Assembly: GCA_023014485.1 (NCBI GenBank)
Contig: JAJOZX010001572.1
Span: forward strand, 434,001-498,000
Reading direction: 5' to 3'
DNA from: Bathynomus jamesi
Taxonomy: Eukaryota; Arthropoda; Malacostraca; Isopoda; Cirolanidae
Length of the DNA: 64,000 nucleotides
The notes under the pieces: generated by a model
Databases searched by the model: none
What the model was told of the DNA's origin: nothing
What the model saw: only the letters and a program-made list of their open reading frames with translations
Part shown: piece after piece, positions 32,508-41,995 of the stretch
How positions within the stretch are numbered: the stretch's first letter is position 1
How the letters are laid out: each line of letters starts with the position of its first letter
Program-made: the position numbers and the translations under genes

Positions 32508-32790
32508 AACCCCAAACCTTCCAGACCTACCTGTAGGATACACAACATTTACTCATTCATAACTACGGGTATTAATTTCATTGGAGTGGTGAATCCAAGT
32601 TTTGAAGACCAACTGGATTCGGAGGAATGACACACACACACTACTCTTTCAATGTGGCTCAAACACAACAACCTGTCTAAACATAACCAAGGATCGGAGA
32701 GTAAAAGCTTTTATTGCTGCTCTCTGATTCTGTGCACATAATTTTGTGCCAAAAATTATATGGTTAGACAGTGACACGTACAAACAAACT
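32508..32790 (+). pseudogene. Duplicated integrase fragment 1 inside the BEL element
   Basis: Aligns by eye with 34965-35245 of the integrase gene: the blocks CCAGACCTACCTGT, ACGGGTATT, GCTTTTATTGCTGCT and ATATGGT-AGACA occur in the same order with deletions. It lies before the next minisatellite. Confidence 0.75.
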
Positions 32791-32810
32791 ACTCTACTCC
32801 AAGGGCCTTG

Positions 32811-33095
32811 GCCTACCTTGGCCATAGCCCAACAAATTCATCAAAGGGCTTGGCCTACCTTGGCCATAGCCCAACAAATTCATCAAAGGGCTGATGGCCT
32901 ACCTTGGCCATAGCCCAACAAATCATCAAAGGGCCTGGCCTACCTTGGCCATAGCCCAACAAATCATCAAAGGGCTGATGGCCTACCTTGGCCATAGCCC
33001 AACAAATTCATCAAAGGGCTGATGGCCTACCTTGGCCATAGCCCAACAAATTCATCAAGGGTGATGGCCTACCTTGGCCATAGCCCAACAAATCA
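32811..33095. repeat. About 42-bp minisatellite, about 7 copies
   Basis: The unit contains GGCCTACCTTGGCCATAGCC then CAACAAATTCATCAAAGGG. The GGCC...TTGGCC core is shared with the next array. Confidence 0.9.
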
Positions 33096-33099
33096 GGGC

Positions 33100-33368
33100 T
33101 TGTGGCCTCCTTGGCCACAACCCAAACTCCCTTGGCCAGCCCAAACACAAGGGTCTTGTGGCCTCCCTTGGCCAGAGACCAAAACAGGGTCTTGTGGCCT
33201 CCCTTGGCCAGAGACCCAACAAGGGTCTTGTGGCCTCCCTTGGCCAGAGACCAAACAACAAGGTCTTGTGGCCTCCCTTGGCCAGAGACCAAACAACAAG
33301 GGTCTTGTGGCCTCCTTTGGCCAGAGACCAAACAAAAAGGGTCTTGTGGCCTCCCTTGGCCATAGGCC
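33100..33368. repeat. About 39-bp minisatellite, about 7 copies
   Basis: The unit contains GTCTTGTGGCCTCCCTTGG then CCAGAGACCAAACAACAAGG. All six frames read through it on one strand or another, but the peptides are repeat artefacts. Confidence 0.9.
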
Positions 33369-33392
33369 AAACAACACAAAAACAGTACAGGA

Positions 33393-33500
33393 TTCAAAGC
33401 CCCAAGCCCTCCAGATCTACCTGTGGAGGAGTAAATTTACTCCACTAAAACTACGGGTATTGACTAGTCTGAAGTGGTAGGAGGTTTGAATACAGTACAA
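33393..33500 (+). pseudogene. Duplicated integrase fragment 2 inside the BEL element
   Basis: CCCCAAGCCCTCCAGATC and TACGGGTATTGACTA match the integrase gene near 34970-35040, with a deletion between. Confidence 0.7.
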
Positions 33501-33519
33501 ACTCTTTCTAATTCTCCTA

Positions 33520-34480
33520 AATTAAATGAACAAATAACAAAAGACAACAATGGGAACATTGAACCAAACAATTACACGAAAACACTTGGAATGCTTTGGT
33601 TTTTAAAACAGAATTCCGAACACGATGACACTCTTTGCACAAAGAGTTATAACTTAAATCCAAATGCCGATACAAAAAGACAAGTGCTTTCAGAATCATC
33701 CAAAATTTTCGACCCCATTGGATTATATTTACCAGCAACCATAAGATCCAAAACCTTTTGCAAGACTTATGGAAAAAGAAAATTGATTGGGATGAACCAC
33801 TTTCAGTGGAAGACCAACTTCATTGGAAAAAATTAGCCACAGACTTGAACAAAGTTCAAGACATCTACGTACCAAGATGTGCTGGCTACAGATTGAAATC
33901 GCAAACACTACACATTTTTACAGATGCCAGCACACAAGCTTACGGGTGTTGTGCCTATTTAACAAGTGAAAATGAAAGTAACTTGGTTTATTCAAAGGCA
34001 AAAGTGGCACCCTTAAACCAAAAGAAAACTGTACCACAACTTGAATTATTAGCTGTCTCATTGGGAGTTAAAACAGCAGACTTTCTTTCACAAGTGTATA
34101 AAGAAGTTGACATAACAAACATTTACTTAAGGACAGACAGTCAAATTTGTCTAACATGGGTGACCAACACAGATACAACTTCTTGCAAAAATATTTGTGA
34201 AAAACAGACTAACAGAAATCAAAACTGCAAACACAAACCTTGGTATCAAATTTAGGTACATAAAAACAAAAGAGAATCCTGCAGACTTTTTGACAAGAGG
34301 GCTCTCTTACAAGCTGTTGAAAACAAATAAAATCTGGTATGAAGGGCCCGAATGGCTAACATGTGAGGATCTTTGGCCAGCCAAAGTAGTTAACCTCACA
34401 CTCAACTCTACAACAACTGAAAAGATCACTGAGGACAAACCTATATTTGACTATCACCTTTATTCAGACCTAACAAACTC
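33520..34480 (+). pseudogene. BEL/Pao pol, peptidase A17-like and RNase H region
   Basis: YTKTLGMLWFLKQNSE, SESSKIFDPIGLYLPATI and WKKKIDWDEPLSVEDQ are the typical blocks at the end of the reverse transcriptase and start of the A17 region. RNase H follows with LHIFTDASTQAYGCCAY (first Asp), VPQLELLAVSLGV (Glu) and YLRTDSQICLTWV (Asp). Frames change near 33770, 34190 and 34480. The RNase H acidic residues are preserved. The upstream reverse transcriptase with its catalytic box is missing. Confidence 0.85.
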
Positions 34481-36100
34481 TTGAGAATTACAGTCTATTG
34501 CTGCAAGTTTGTCAATAGCTACCTTCTCAAACACTGTCCTCAGAAAGCCTTTTCTAACTTAACAGAAACTGCAACAAAATACTGGCTCAAACAGATACAA
34601 GCTTCAGAATTTGACAAGGAGTTGAAGTATCTTAGGTCCAGTAGCACATTAAACAAAGGTATTCCTTCACTTGTCATGGATCTAAATCTGTACCTGGATA
34701 CAGAGGGTCTGATAAGGTGTAAAGGAAGGCTTAACAAGTCAACTTTGACTTACAACTCTAAGCACCCAATTCTTCTTCCAAGGAGAAATCACTTCACAAA
34801 ACTCATCATCAGGGATACCCACAACAAAATACACCACATGGGAGTCCCACAAACCCTGACAGAGCTGAGAAAAACTTACTGGCTACCAAAGGGTAGAACT
34901 GAAACAAAGAAAATTTTAAACACATGCATTCCTTGTAAACGTATCCATTCACGACCCTTTAAGACCCCAAGCCCTCCAGACCTACCTGTGGAACGAGTAA
35001 CATTTACTCGGCCATTTGAAACCACGGGTATTGACTACACTGGAGCGGTAAATGTGAGTTTTGGAGACAAAATGGATTCAAAGGAATACAAAGTGTACAT
35101 TGTACTCTTCACCTGTGCTGCCACACGTGCCATATGTCTAGACATAGTAGAAGATCTGACAGCAGAAGCTTTTATTGCTGCTTTCAGACGATTTTGTGCA
35201 CACAATTCTGTACCCAAAACTATATGGTCAGACAATGCCACATACTTCAAATCTGGTGAAAGAATTATTCATCAGATTTGTGACAGTGAAACAGTACAAA
35301 CTCATTTAACCAAACACAACATAACCTGGAAGTACATTCCTGTTAATACACCATGGTATGGTTCAATTTGGGAAAGAAACATACAAACTGTAAAGAACTG
35401 CCTTAAAAAGACTATTGGGACAAAACATCTACAACTTTTTGAACTCATGACTATTCTGTCAGAAATTGAAAATGTTGTCAACAACAGACCATTAACTTAT
35501 GTGGGAGATGGTATTAATGAGCCAGAACCTCTCACACCAAACCACCTAATTAAGGGAGAAACAGTAAACATGTTACCAGAATCTGAACATAACAGTACAG
35601 AGGATCCAGATTGGGAAATAGGACACAAAGAACTCAACACAAAATACCAACATTTGACACAAATCAAGACTCAATTTATAACAAAATGGAGAGAAGAATA
35701 CTTAACAAGTCTTAGAGAAAGACATAAACAATTAACAAAACAAAGTTGGAATGATTCAGTCAAAATTGGGGACATTGTGTTGATACATGACAAGACACCA
35801 AGACAACATTGGTCAATGGGAAAAGTCTTGGAACTCAAAACTGGTGAAGACGAAGTTACCAGGGTTGTAAAACTGAAAACAGCAACTGGTGAGACCACCA
35901 GAGATATCACATTACTATATCCTTTGGAGTGTGGGGCTAAATTAGAACCATTACCCCAAAGGATGGATCAGGATACTATTGGGGAGGAATCTCTCAATGT
36001 GCCTGATGTAACTCAGACTAAACCAGACAGGCCTCAAAGAAAGACTGCTTTGAAAGCCAGAAAACTTTTACAAGAAAAAATTAAGACTGGTGACTTATAA
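34481..36100 (+). CDS. BEL/Pao integrase, long open frame
   Basis: The frame is continuous for 539 codons; the start shown (TTG) is only the frame edge, since this is the end of a polyprotein. An HHCC zinc region includes His114, His118 and Cys149/Cys152 (HNKIHHMG, CIPCKRIH). The catalytic triad is Asp185 (GIDYTGAV), Asp251 (IWSDNATYF) and Glu298 (GSIWERNIQTVK), then NNRPLTYV and the C-terminal DUF5641-like domain (WREEYLTSLRERH, VKIGDIVLI, WSMGKVLEL). The enzyme inserts the cDNA into host DNA. All key residues are present, so this part is the best preserved in the element. Confidence 0.88.
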   Translation: MRITVYCCKFVNSYLLKHCPQKAFSNLTETATKYWLKQIQASEFDKELKYLRSSSTLNKGIPSLVMDLNLYLDTEGLIRCKGRLNKSTLTYNSKHPILLPRRNHFTKLIIRDTHNKIHHMGVPQTLTELRKTYWLPKGRTETKKILNTCIPCKRIHSRPFKTPSPPDLPVERVTFTRPFETTGIDYTGAVNVSFGDKMDSKEYKVYIVLFTCAATRAICLDIVEDLTAEAFIAAFRRFCAHNSVPKTIWSDNATYFKSGERIIHQICDSETVQTHLTKHNITWKYIPVNTPWYGSIWERNIQTVKNCLKKTIGTKHLQLFELMTILSEIENVVNNRPLTYVGDGINEPEPLTPNHLIKGETVNMLPESEHNSTEDPDWEIGHKELNTKYQHLTQIKTQFITKWREEYLTSLRERHKQLTKQSWNDSVKIGDIVLIHDKTPRQHWSMGKVLELKTGEDEVTRVVKLKTATGETTRDITLLYPLECGAKLEPLPQRMDQDTIGEESLNVPDVTQTKPDRPQRKTALKARKLLQEKIKTGDL

Positions 36101-36369
36101 ACTTACACAAACTGAGCAAAGTTAAAATGCTTAATAACTTTACTTTAATCCCATAAATTTCCTATACCTAAAGGGAGTCAAACTGATTGACATAACTTTA
36201 ACTAAACTTGAGAAGTTGGCCTCTTGAACTTTATATTTGAATAGGTCTTGAGTAACCTCTCTCTTCCTAAATTTCTACTTCATTCTTTTGATCCATTTCA
36301 CATGTTTTACACAGTTTATCAAAAAATTTGATCTATAACATACAAATTTTTCTCCGGCCCCCCCCAGTA
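36101..36369. other. 3' untranslated part of the BEL element
   Basis: No gene. A run of nine Cs (36357-36365) immediately precedes the LTR instead of the expected purine tract. Confidence 0.6.
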
Positions 36370-37143
36370 TATGGAAAAACTATACGCGCTCACAACATGG
36401 TATCATATGTGGTACATTTATTTCATAATTAAATATAAATTATTAATTAATTGAATTAAATATCTATACAAAATTGCCTCGGGATTGGCGACATAGCCTA
36501 TTGGGAATGAAATAATTGAATTGCCATACGTACAAAGAACCTGTATGTATGAATCAGCCTCACATAGCAACAAGAAAACCCAATTTATTGTTTAGTCTAC
36601 CAAGGAGTAGACCAAACAAAATATGCTAGTTCGGCAAATAATACACCAGAACCAAGGAACGGCTCTCAGGGCTGTTTATGTTACAGCGAAGCTTTAAACG
36701 GGAGGATGTCTTTGTCCCCCCTAGAGTCCTGAGTGAATTCCTTATAATATAAAACCTAGTGACTATAAAAGGATAGGCCTATTCCTTCAGGGGTTTATAT
36801 AGTGACTGCCTATATTAATTACCTTAAGTAAATTCGCCGCGTAACTCCATCGTGGCGGCCCTACACCGAAAATGATCGTAACGCGCCTACATCGAAGCAA
36901 ACAAAGACCCAGCAAAAATAAGGTGAGGCAATTTCAGTTTTCATTAACATAAGGTTCCCAAATCCGGCGCTAAATTACCGTAATCACTTAAATATAAAAG
37001 GTCCTTTAAAACCTACATATTTATAACTCTCTAACGAAAAAGCATAGGGCTTTTGTCGGTAACCCTCCACTGAAGTCTGTTGGAAATTTCCAACGGATGA
37101 GGGCACAGGCAATCAACCCATAGCCCTATATAGTTTTTTCAAA
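36370..37143 (+). repeat. 3' LTR
   Basis: Same ends as the 5' LTR. It ends TTTTTTCAAA and is followed by the GGTAG duplication. Confidence 0.9.
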
Positions 37144-37148
37144 GGTAG

Positions 37149-37680
37149 GATGCTGTCAGAAGTAACCCAGACTAAGTATCTTGGCCACATACTAACTGAT
37201 AGTCTTTCAGATGACTGATATTCTAAGGCAATGTAGACAATTATATGCTCAGGGAAATACTTTAGTTAGAAAATTTCATATGTGTACATTAGATGTTAAG
37301 TTGATTTTGTTCAAAACTTTTTGTACTCCAATGTATACAGCTCATCTGTGGTGGAACTACAGGATGTATGATATAATTTGAGGAAATTATATGTTGCATA
37401 CGAGTATAATAATATTTTTAGGAGTTAATTAAGGACTCCAAGATTTGCAAATGGTGCTCCTTCTAGTATCAGTATGCTGTTTGTAGTCAATAAGGTGCCT
37501 AACTGTGCCAGTGTCATTTGCAATTTTGTATTTAGATTTATCACTCGGCTTGGTGAGTCAGTCAATAAGATAATAGAAGCTATGGTTAGTGGACTGGTCT
37601 CCGATATATTTTATAAATCTGAAATCTGGAAGCATTGGCGTAGGCAATTGTATGTTCATTATACACAGTGATTCACTGGC
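37149..37680 (+). pseudogene. LINE reverse transcriptase, 3' segment
   Basis: Directly after the duplication the frame reads VTQTKYLGHILTDSLSDD, the continuation of the palm-end motif that stops at 30232. Then RQCRQLYAQGNTLVRKF and the C-terminus ending HYTQ with a stop at 37669. A small indel near 37215 breaks it. Confidence 0.8.
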
Positions 37681-37847
37681 CTACTTAGTCAGTGTTCCAG
37701 ACAACTATCTCTTAATCTTCTATGGACCTCTTGTATAATGTTTGTACCTGTTGAGTCTGAAATAAAGTGTTTGTTCGTTTGTTTGTTATACGTCTGTAGC
37801 CACAACACATACGTATGCGAGTAAAAGCAAAAACACTGTATTAGAGA

Positions 37848-37930
37848 ACAGTTTATTAATATTCACAGTACAAGTTTCGACAATTCTCGTATCATCTTTC
37901 AACTTTTGCTGTGAATACTGATAAACTGTT
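37848..37930. repeat. Small Penelope-like palindromic end
   Basis: AACAGTTTATTAATATTCACAG is inverted at 37909-37930. Between the arms the minus strand reads AAAGATGATACGAG then ATTGTCGAAAC, like the region before a Penelope 3' end. Confidence 0.4.
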
Positions 37931-37939
37931 TTATAATAA

Positions 37940-38235
37940 AGTAATTTCGCTTTAACTCAATTACTGAAGACGTGTTTATTACATTGAACGTTTTTCAGTC
38001 AACGTGAAAATGTTTACCAAATTGCTTTTTTAAACATGTTTTTCATTTTCAAATTGTTTTGTACTATTAAAGCTGAAGCATCTTGATAGGAGGTGTAAAT
38101 AACTACATATAGCTTCAATATTAATTATGCTTTATAAAATACCAAGTTAGTAGGTGTAAGAAAATCTAAAAGAGGAAGAGCCATTGTTATCCCAAAGCGA
38201 TACGATGACTAGACTGATCAATGCAGCATTGCGTG

Positions 38236-38286
<51 letters not shown>
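37940..38286. other. No gene; (TA)n at 38240-38284
   Basis: Unassigned sequence and a TA microsatellite. Confidence 0.6.
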
Positions 38287-38289
<3 letters not shown>

Positions 38290-39417
38290 GGGCGTCGATT
38301 GCTCTAAAATAGTGGGGGGGAGGGGACACTTCGCCTTCAAACAGCAAATCAAACAATACTCTGAGTAGCTGTTGCGTGTAATATATCAATGTCGTAACTT
38401 ACCATTTATCTTTTTTTGTATTTTTTCTCAGCATGTTGATAACAAAATATGTTCGTGAAATATAAAACAAATAAACTGCACTTTGATCACACTTTGATAT
38501 TGAAAATGATACGTAACAAAACCGTTTATTTAACATATTTCCATTTCGAGTACTTAATGACCAAGAACACACAAATGCTACGTGCAATTATTAAAATGCA
38601 AATTAACTGCTAAATTCTATGATAAATATACACTGGTGTTCATGACAATAATTTATAATATTGCTATTACATTTGCATACGCATATAATACGACATATAA
38701 CGTCTTATTAGGTGCCATTAATAATAATTAGCGTTTATAGCAATTCATCCACGAAAGTGGGGTTAACATGTCCCCTGCGTCACCCCAGCAATCGACGCCC
38801 ATGCAGAGCATTTTTTAAACTTTTCCCACTGGGCGACAAAGGCAGATCGGGAAGGGGGGGGGGGGTCGGGATTAAGGCTCCGCCCCGGAAGCCAAGACAT
38901 TTTAGCTTTTCCAAACAGCATTTTGTAACATTTTGGCAGAAATTATTTAACATATTCTTTATACTCACTAATGACATAATTATCTAAAAATAAACTAATT
39001 TTTCATCAAAAAATAAATAAATATTGAAAAAATGAAAAAAATTTAGATATAAATAAATTTCTACTGACTGTTAAATATTTGTTAAAAACAAACAAACGGT
39101 TCGGTGATCCAATCAAAACTTAACAACCGGTTCGGGCCACCATCCCGGTGTGGTCTGAAATAACATTAGCATTATCTATACGTATATAAATATTCAATGT
39201 AAATTTCATATTTACATTTAGGATAAACAGTTCTAATTGAGGCATATGTGCATGTATTATATGTTTTTATATGGCTTCCAAGACAATTCTATTTTTACAA
39301 ATTTTGAAAATTCCTTGTCGCCCAGTACCCTGAAATTTCATTTATTGGGCGACAAATTTTCTTCACTGGGTGACATTCATGTCGCCCACTCACTAGGTTA
39401 AAAAATGCTCTGCGCCC

Positions 39418-39420
<3 letters not shown>
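38287..39420. mobile_element. Non-autonomous TIR element, outer
   Basis: The left end CAGGGGCGTCGATTGCT is inverted at 38787-38803 (AGCAATCGACGCCCATG). The inner element at 38804-39412 is inserted at its right end, so the outer one resumes with the duplicated CGCCCATG at 39413. Flanks are (TA)n. Confidence 0.75.
38804..39412. mobile_element. Non-autonomous hAT-type element, inner (609 bp)
   Basis: Ends are CAGAGCATTTTTTAAAC and GTTAAAAAATGCTCTG. CGCCCATG is duplicated at 38796-38803 and 39413-39420. The word GGGCGACA recurs near both ends. No gene. Confidence 0.88.
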
Positions 39421-39466
<46 letters not shown>

Positions 39467-39614
39467 GGCTCAGTTGGGATTCCGAATCCAATGTAAGAGA
39501 AAAATAACAGTAGGATTTTTGCCTTGATAATCTCCTATCACTCATTTTCACAAGAAACAGATCTCAGATTTCTTCAAAACATGTCGAAATTAACCAAAGA
39601 AAACCTGACTGAAC

Positions 39615-39725
39615 CTAACCTTTTCTGTGATAGACCTCTTTATCACATTTGGGGCATTTACGCGATAGCAAAGTAACACCGTGATTAGAAAAGAAATCCA
39701 AAGCTTTTTTTATCATCAACACCAA
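39615..39725 (-). pseudogene. Merlin-like (IS1595) zinc-ribbon fragment
   Basis: The minus strand reads LDFFSNHGVTLLSRKCPKC then DKEVYHRKG and meets GGTTAGGTTCAGTCAGGTT. The same N-terminal block (LDFFSNHG...CPKC) starts the Merlin-like genes at 55386 and elsewhere. A stray copy outside the main cluster. Confidence 0.6.
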
Positions 39726-39729
39726 TAAG

Positions 39730-40880
39730 GCGTCGTGAGAGTAAAACTGGGGGACCTTGAGTTCCTCAGGTATAGGACCTATGTGACTATGTCCCTATCG
39801 GGGAACGACGGGTTTCTCCCCCTCAGCATAGATTTCGAAGCAATTTACGAAGAGGTCCGGGGCTCAGGAGATCCCCCATCCCCCACCGATGTGGGAGGTG
39901 TTCTTTTTGGTCACGTGATTGACCAGTGCACTACGTCGATTAGCTTATCATTCCATTTCTAGGGCTAGGAGTCGGGGGGAATCTTCTCCCCTAGCCATTA
40001 GCCTATGGATAGGCTGTATTGGGTTCCCGGAGTCAACGGGACGCGATAAGTCTTTCGGGGTACGACAACACGTAACGACCGTACCTTGCACCACGTCGGT
40101 TAGCCTATGATTCCATGAATTTGTAAGGCTAGGAGTCGGGGGGAAATCTAATCTAATCTTCTCCCCAGAGCCATAGGCCTTATGGATAGGCCTCGTATTG
40201 GGTTCCCGGAGTGATGGGATCGCCGATGAGTCTAAACGTGTGCCGGGGACAACCTGGAGAATTTTGCGAATGGAGCTAGTAGCCGCGCAAAGTAGCCTCT
40301 GTAGCCGTTCAATTAATTCTCGGTTCACGTCCCCGGGTACCTATCGAAGTTTGACCGTGGCTGAAAGCACCTATGAAATGGTAGATTTCTTTTTGGTCAG
40401 GTGATTGACGACTGCACTACGTCGATTAGCCGATGATTCCATTTATAGGGCTAGGAGTCGGGGGGAATCTTCTCCCCAAGCCATTAGCCTATGGATAGGC
40501 TGTATTGGGTTCCCGGAGTCAAGGGGACCCGATAAGTCTTTCGGGGTACGACAACACGTGACGACCGTACCTTGCACTACGTCGGTTAGCCTATGATTCC
40601 ATGAATTTGTAAGGCTAGGAGTCGGGGGAAATCTAATCTAATCTTCTCCCCAGAGCCATAGGCCTTATGGATAGGCCTCGTATTGGGTTCCCGGAGTAAT
40701 GGGATCGCCGATGAGTCTAAACGTGTGCCGGGGACAACCTGGAGAATTTTGCGAATGGAGCTAGTAGCCGCGCAAAGTAGCCTCTGTAGCCGTTCAATTA
40801 ATTCTCGGTTCACGTCCCCGGGTACCTATCGAAGTTTGACCGTGGCTGAAAGCACCTATGAAAAGGTAGGGCCGGGGTGA
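39730..40880. repeat. GC-rich composite tandem repeat
   Basis: Two long units (about 39905-40390 and 40391-40868) are nearly identical. Each holds two related halves that share GATTCCAT, GGGCTAGGAGTCGGGGG, CTTCTCCCC, GGATAGGC and GGGTTCCCGGAGT. The block is GC-rich against AT-rich surroundings. It has no long frame that makes sense. The structure recalls monomer arrays of LINE 5' regions, which is a guess. Confidence 0.75.
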
Positions 40881-41520
40881 TCCCAGCCCGGCCGCAGACC
40901 CCTCTATAAACCACTCGTTGACTTATAAGTAGCGCGTCATAGGGCCTATGACTTCGGCCAAAATTTTCCATCAATCGCGCGCCCAACGCCTCGGCTCGTC
41001 GGAGCAACTGTCTCCCCGGTGCCTATGGCGGCCCATAGGGCTAGCGATCGGCAATAAGTAGAAGATGGAAGGTCGCAGATTGGGCTCTGAAAGCGCCCGA
41101 AATCTTGTGAGTTTCAACAGGTAGGTAACATCTATGCAAGGGGTGAGATTGTGAGTTTTAGTCCCTGCCTTCTCACGTATCTACCAGTTGAATTAATTCC
41201 CGTAGCAATGTGACGTAGGATGCTGCCTAATCGAAATTCTCACAACTTACCCAATGGGTGTTGTAGACCACCGTATTAGGTCTTCAAAGTCTACTTCACA
41301 CCCACTGCACAGAGCCATGGCAAGAACTAACCTGAAAAATTAACAAAAATTACACTGGAAAAGTTACGTAATAGTGACGTAATTCAAGAGAAAAAATGTC
41401 ATTGGCCACTCTTCCCCAAACAAACTTGGCGAACAGTTTGCCATATTTCAATTTTAATTTCTTTATATCTCCGTAACTATGTATTTGCACAAAAAAACAG
41501 TATTCGTTGAAGAAGCCTTA
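40881..41520. other. No gene recognised
   Basis: GC-rich to about 41200, then AT-rich. No domain or terminal repeat found. Confidence 0.6.
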
Positions 41521-41535
41521 GTTTTTGTTGTTGTT

Positions 41536-41663
41536 GTTGGTTAGCCGATCAGCCCACCCTGATCGAGCAAGCCGGCGGCACGCAGATAACCGATCGCCCT
41601 CTCTGGAGTGGACCAGAGGTTCAGCGCACTAGTGATGTTGTGTTGGGTTCTGTGGTGTGCTAG
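41536..41663 (-). pseudogene. C-terminal end of the minus-strand LINE ORF2
   Basis: LAHHRTQHNITSALNLW and ERAIGYLRAAGLLDQGG are followed by a stop just before the CAA tail. This frame is exactly continuous with the one at 45018 once the inserted transposon and one duplication copy are removed. Confidence 0.8.
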
Positions 41664-41674
41664 AGCAGTACAGT
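41664..41674. repeat. Target duplication AGCAGTACAGT, left
   Basis: Identical to 45007-45017. If the TIR is taken to begin at T (41674) the duplication is the 9 bases GCAGTACAG instead of 11. Confidence 0.85.
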
Positions 41675-41941
41675 AGGCCTGTTCAAAAATCAACTTTTTC
41701 TTATTTTCATAGGTTTCTGTACATTTTCCCATGCTTTTTGACCTGAAAAAGCCGAAAATCACAACTATTTTGACCTAGGATGTTGGGAAGCATTGCCGCA
41801 TGGAGCTTTAAATTTTCTGCCTTGAAATCGGCCAAAGCGCCAATTCCGGGGTCCCTTGAATTATGTTTTGCACTTTAACTTTTGATCTAAACAAGATAGA
41901 GCAACAAATTAGGTATCAAAAGAAAGAGCATAAAATTAATA

Positions 41942-41995
<54 letters not shown>

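Larger units (their letters stand above)
30233..37143 (+). mobile_element. BEL/Pao LTR retrotransposon, non-autonomous (6.9 kb)
   Basis: Two LTRs of 777 and 774 bases bound an interior with a BEL/Pao-type pol C-terminal half (peptidase A17-like, RNase H, integrase). Gag, the protease and the reverse transcriptase catalytic part are absent. In their place lie four minisatellite arrays and two extra integrase fragments. The LTRs differ by scattered substitutions and small indels. The element could not move on its own. Confidence 0.9.
29500..37790 (+). mobile_element. LINE of the CR1/L2-like group, 5'-truncated, split by a BEL/Pao element
   Basis: Coding pieces at 29500-30232 and 37149-37680 belong to one LINE. 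The BEL/Pao element at 30233-37143 splits it, with GGTAG duplicated on each side. The 3' part ends with an AATAAA-like signal (about 37760) and a TTTG-repeat tail (37767-37789). Confidence 0.85.

Noticed and set aside
33011..33480. Long overlapping frames with GHKTLVVWSL or GLVASLGQRP repeats
   Set aside because: They come from the 39-42 bp minisatellites of the BEL element; no frame is favoured.
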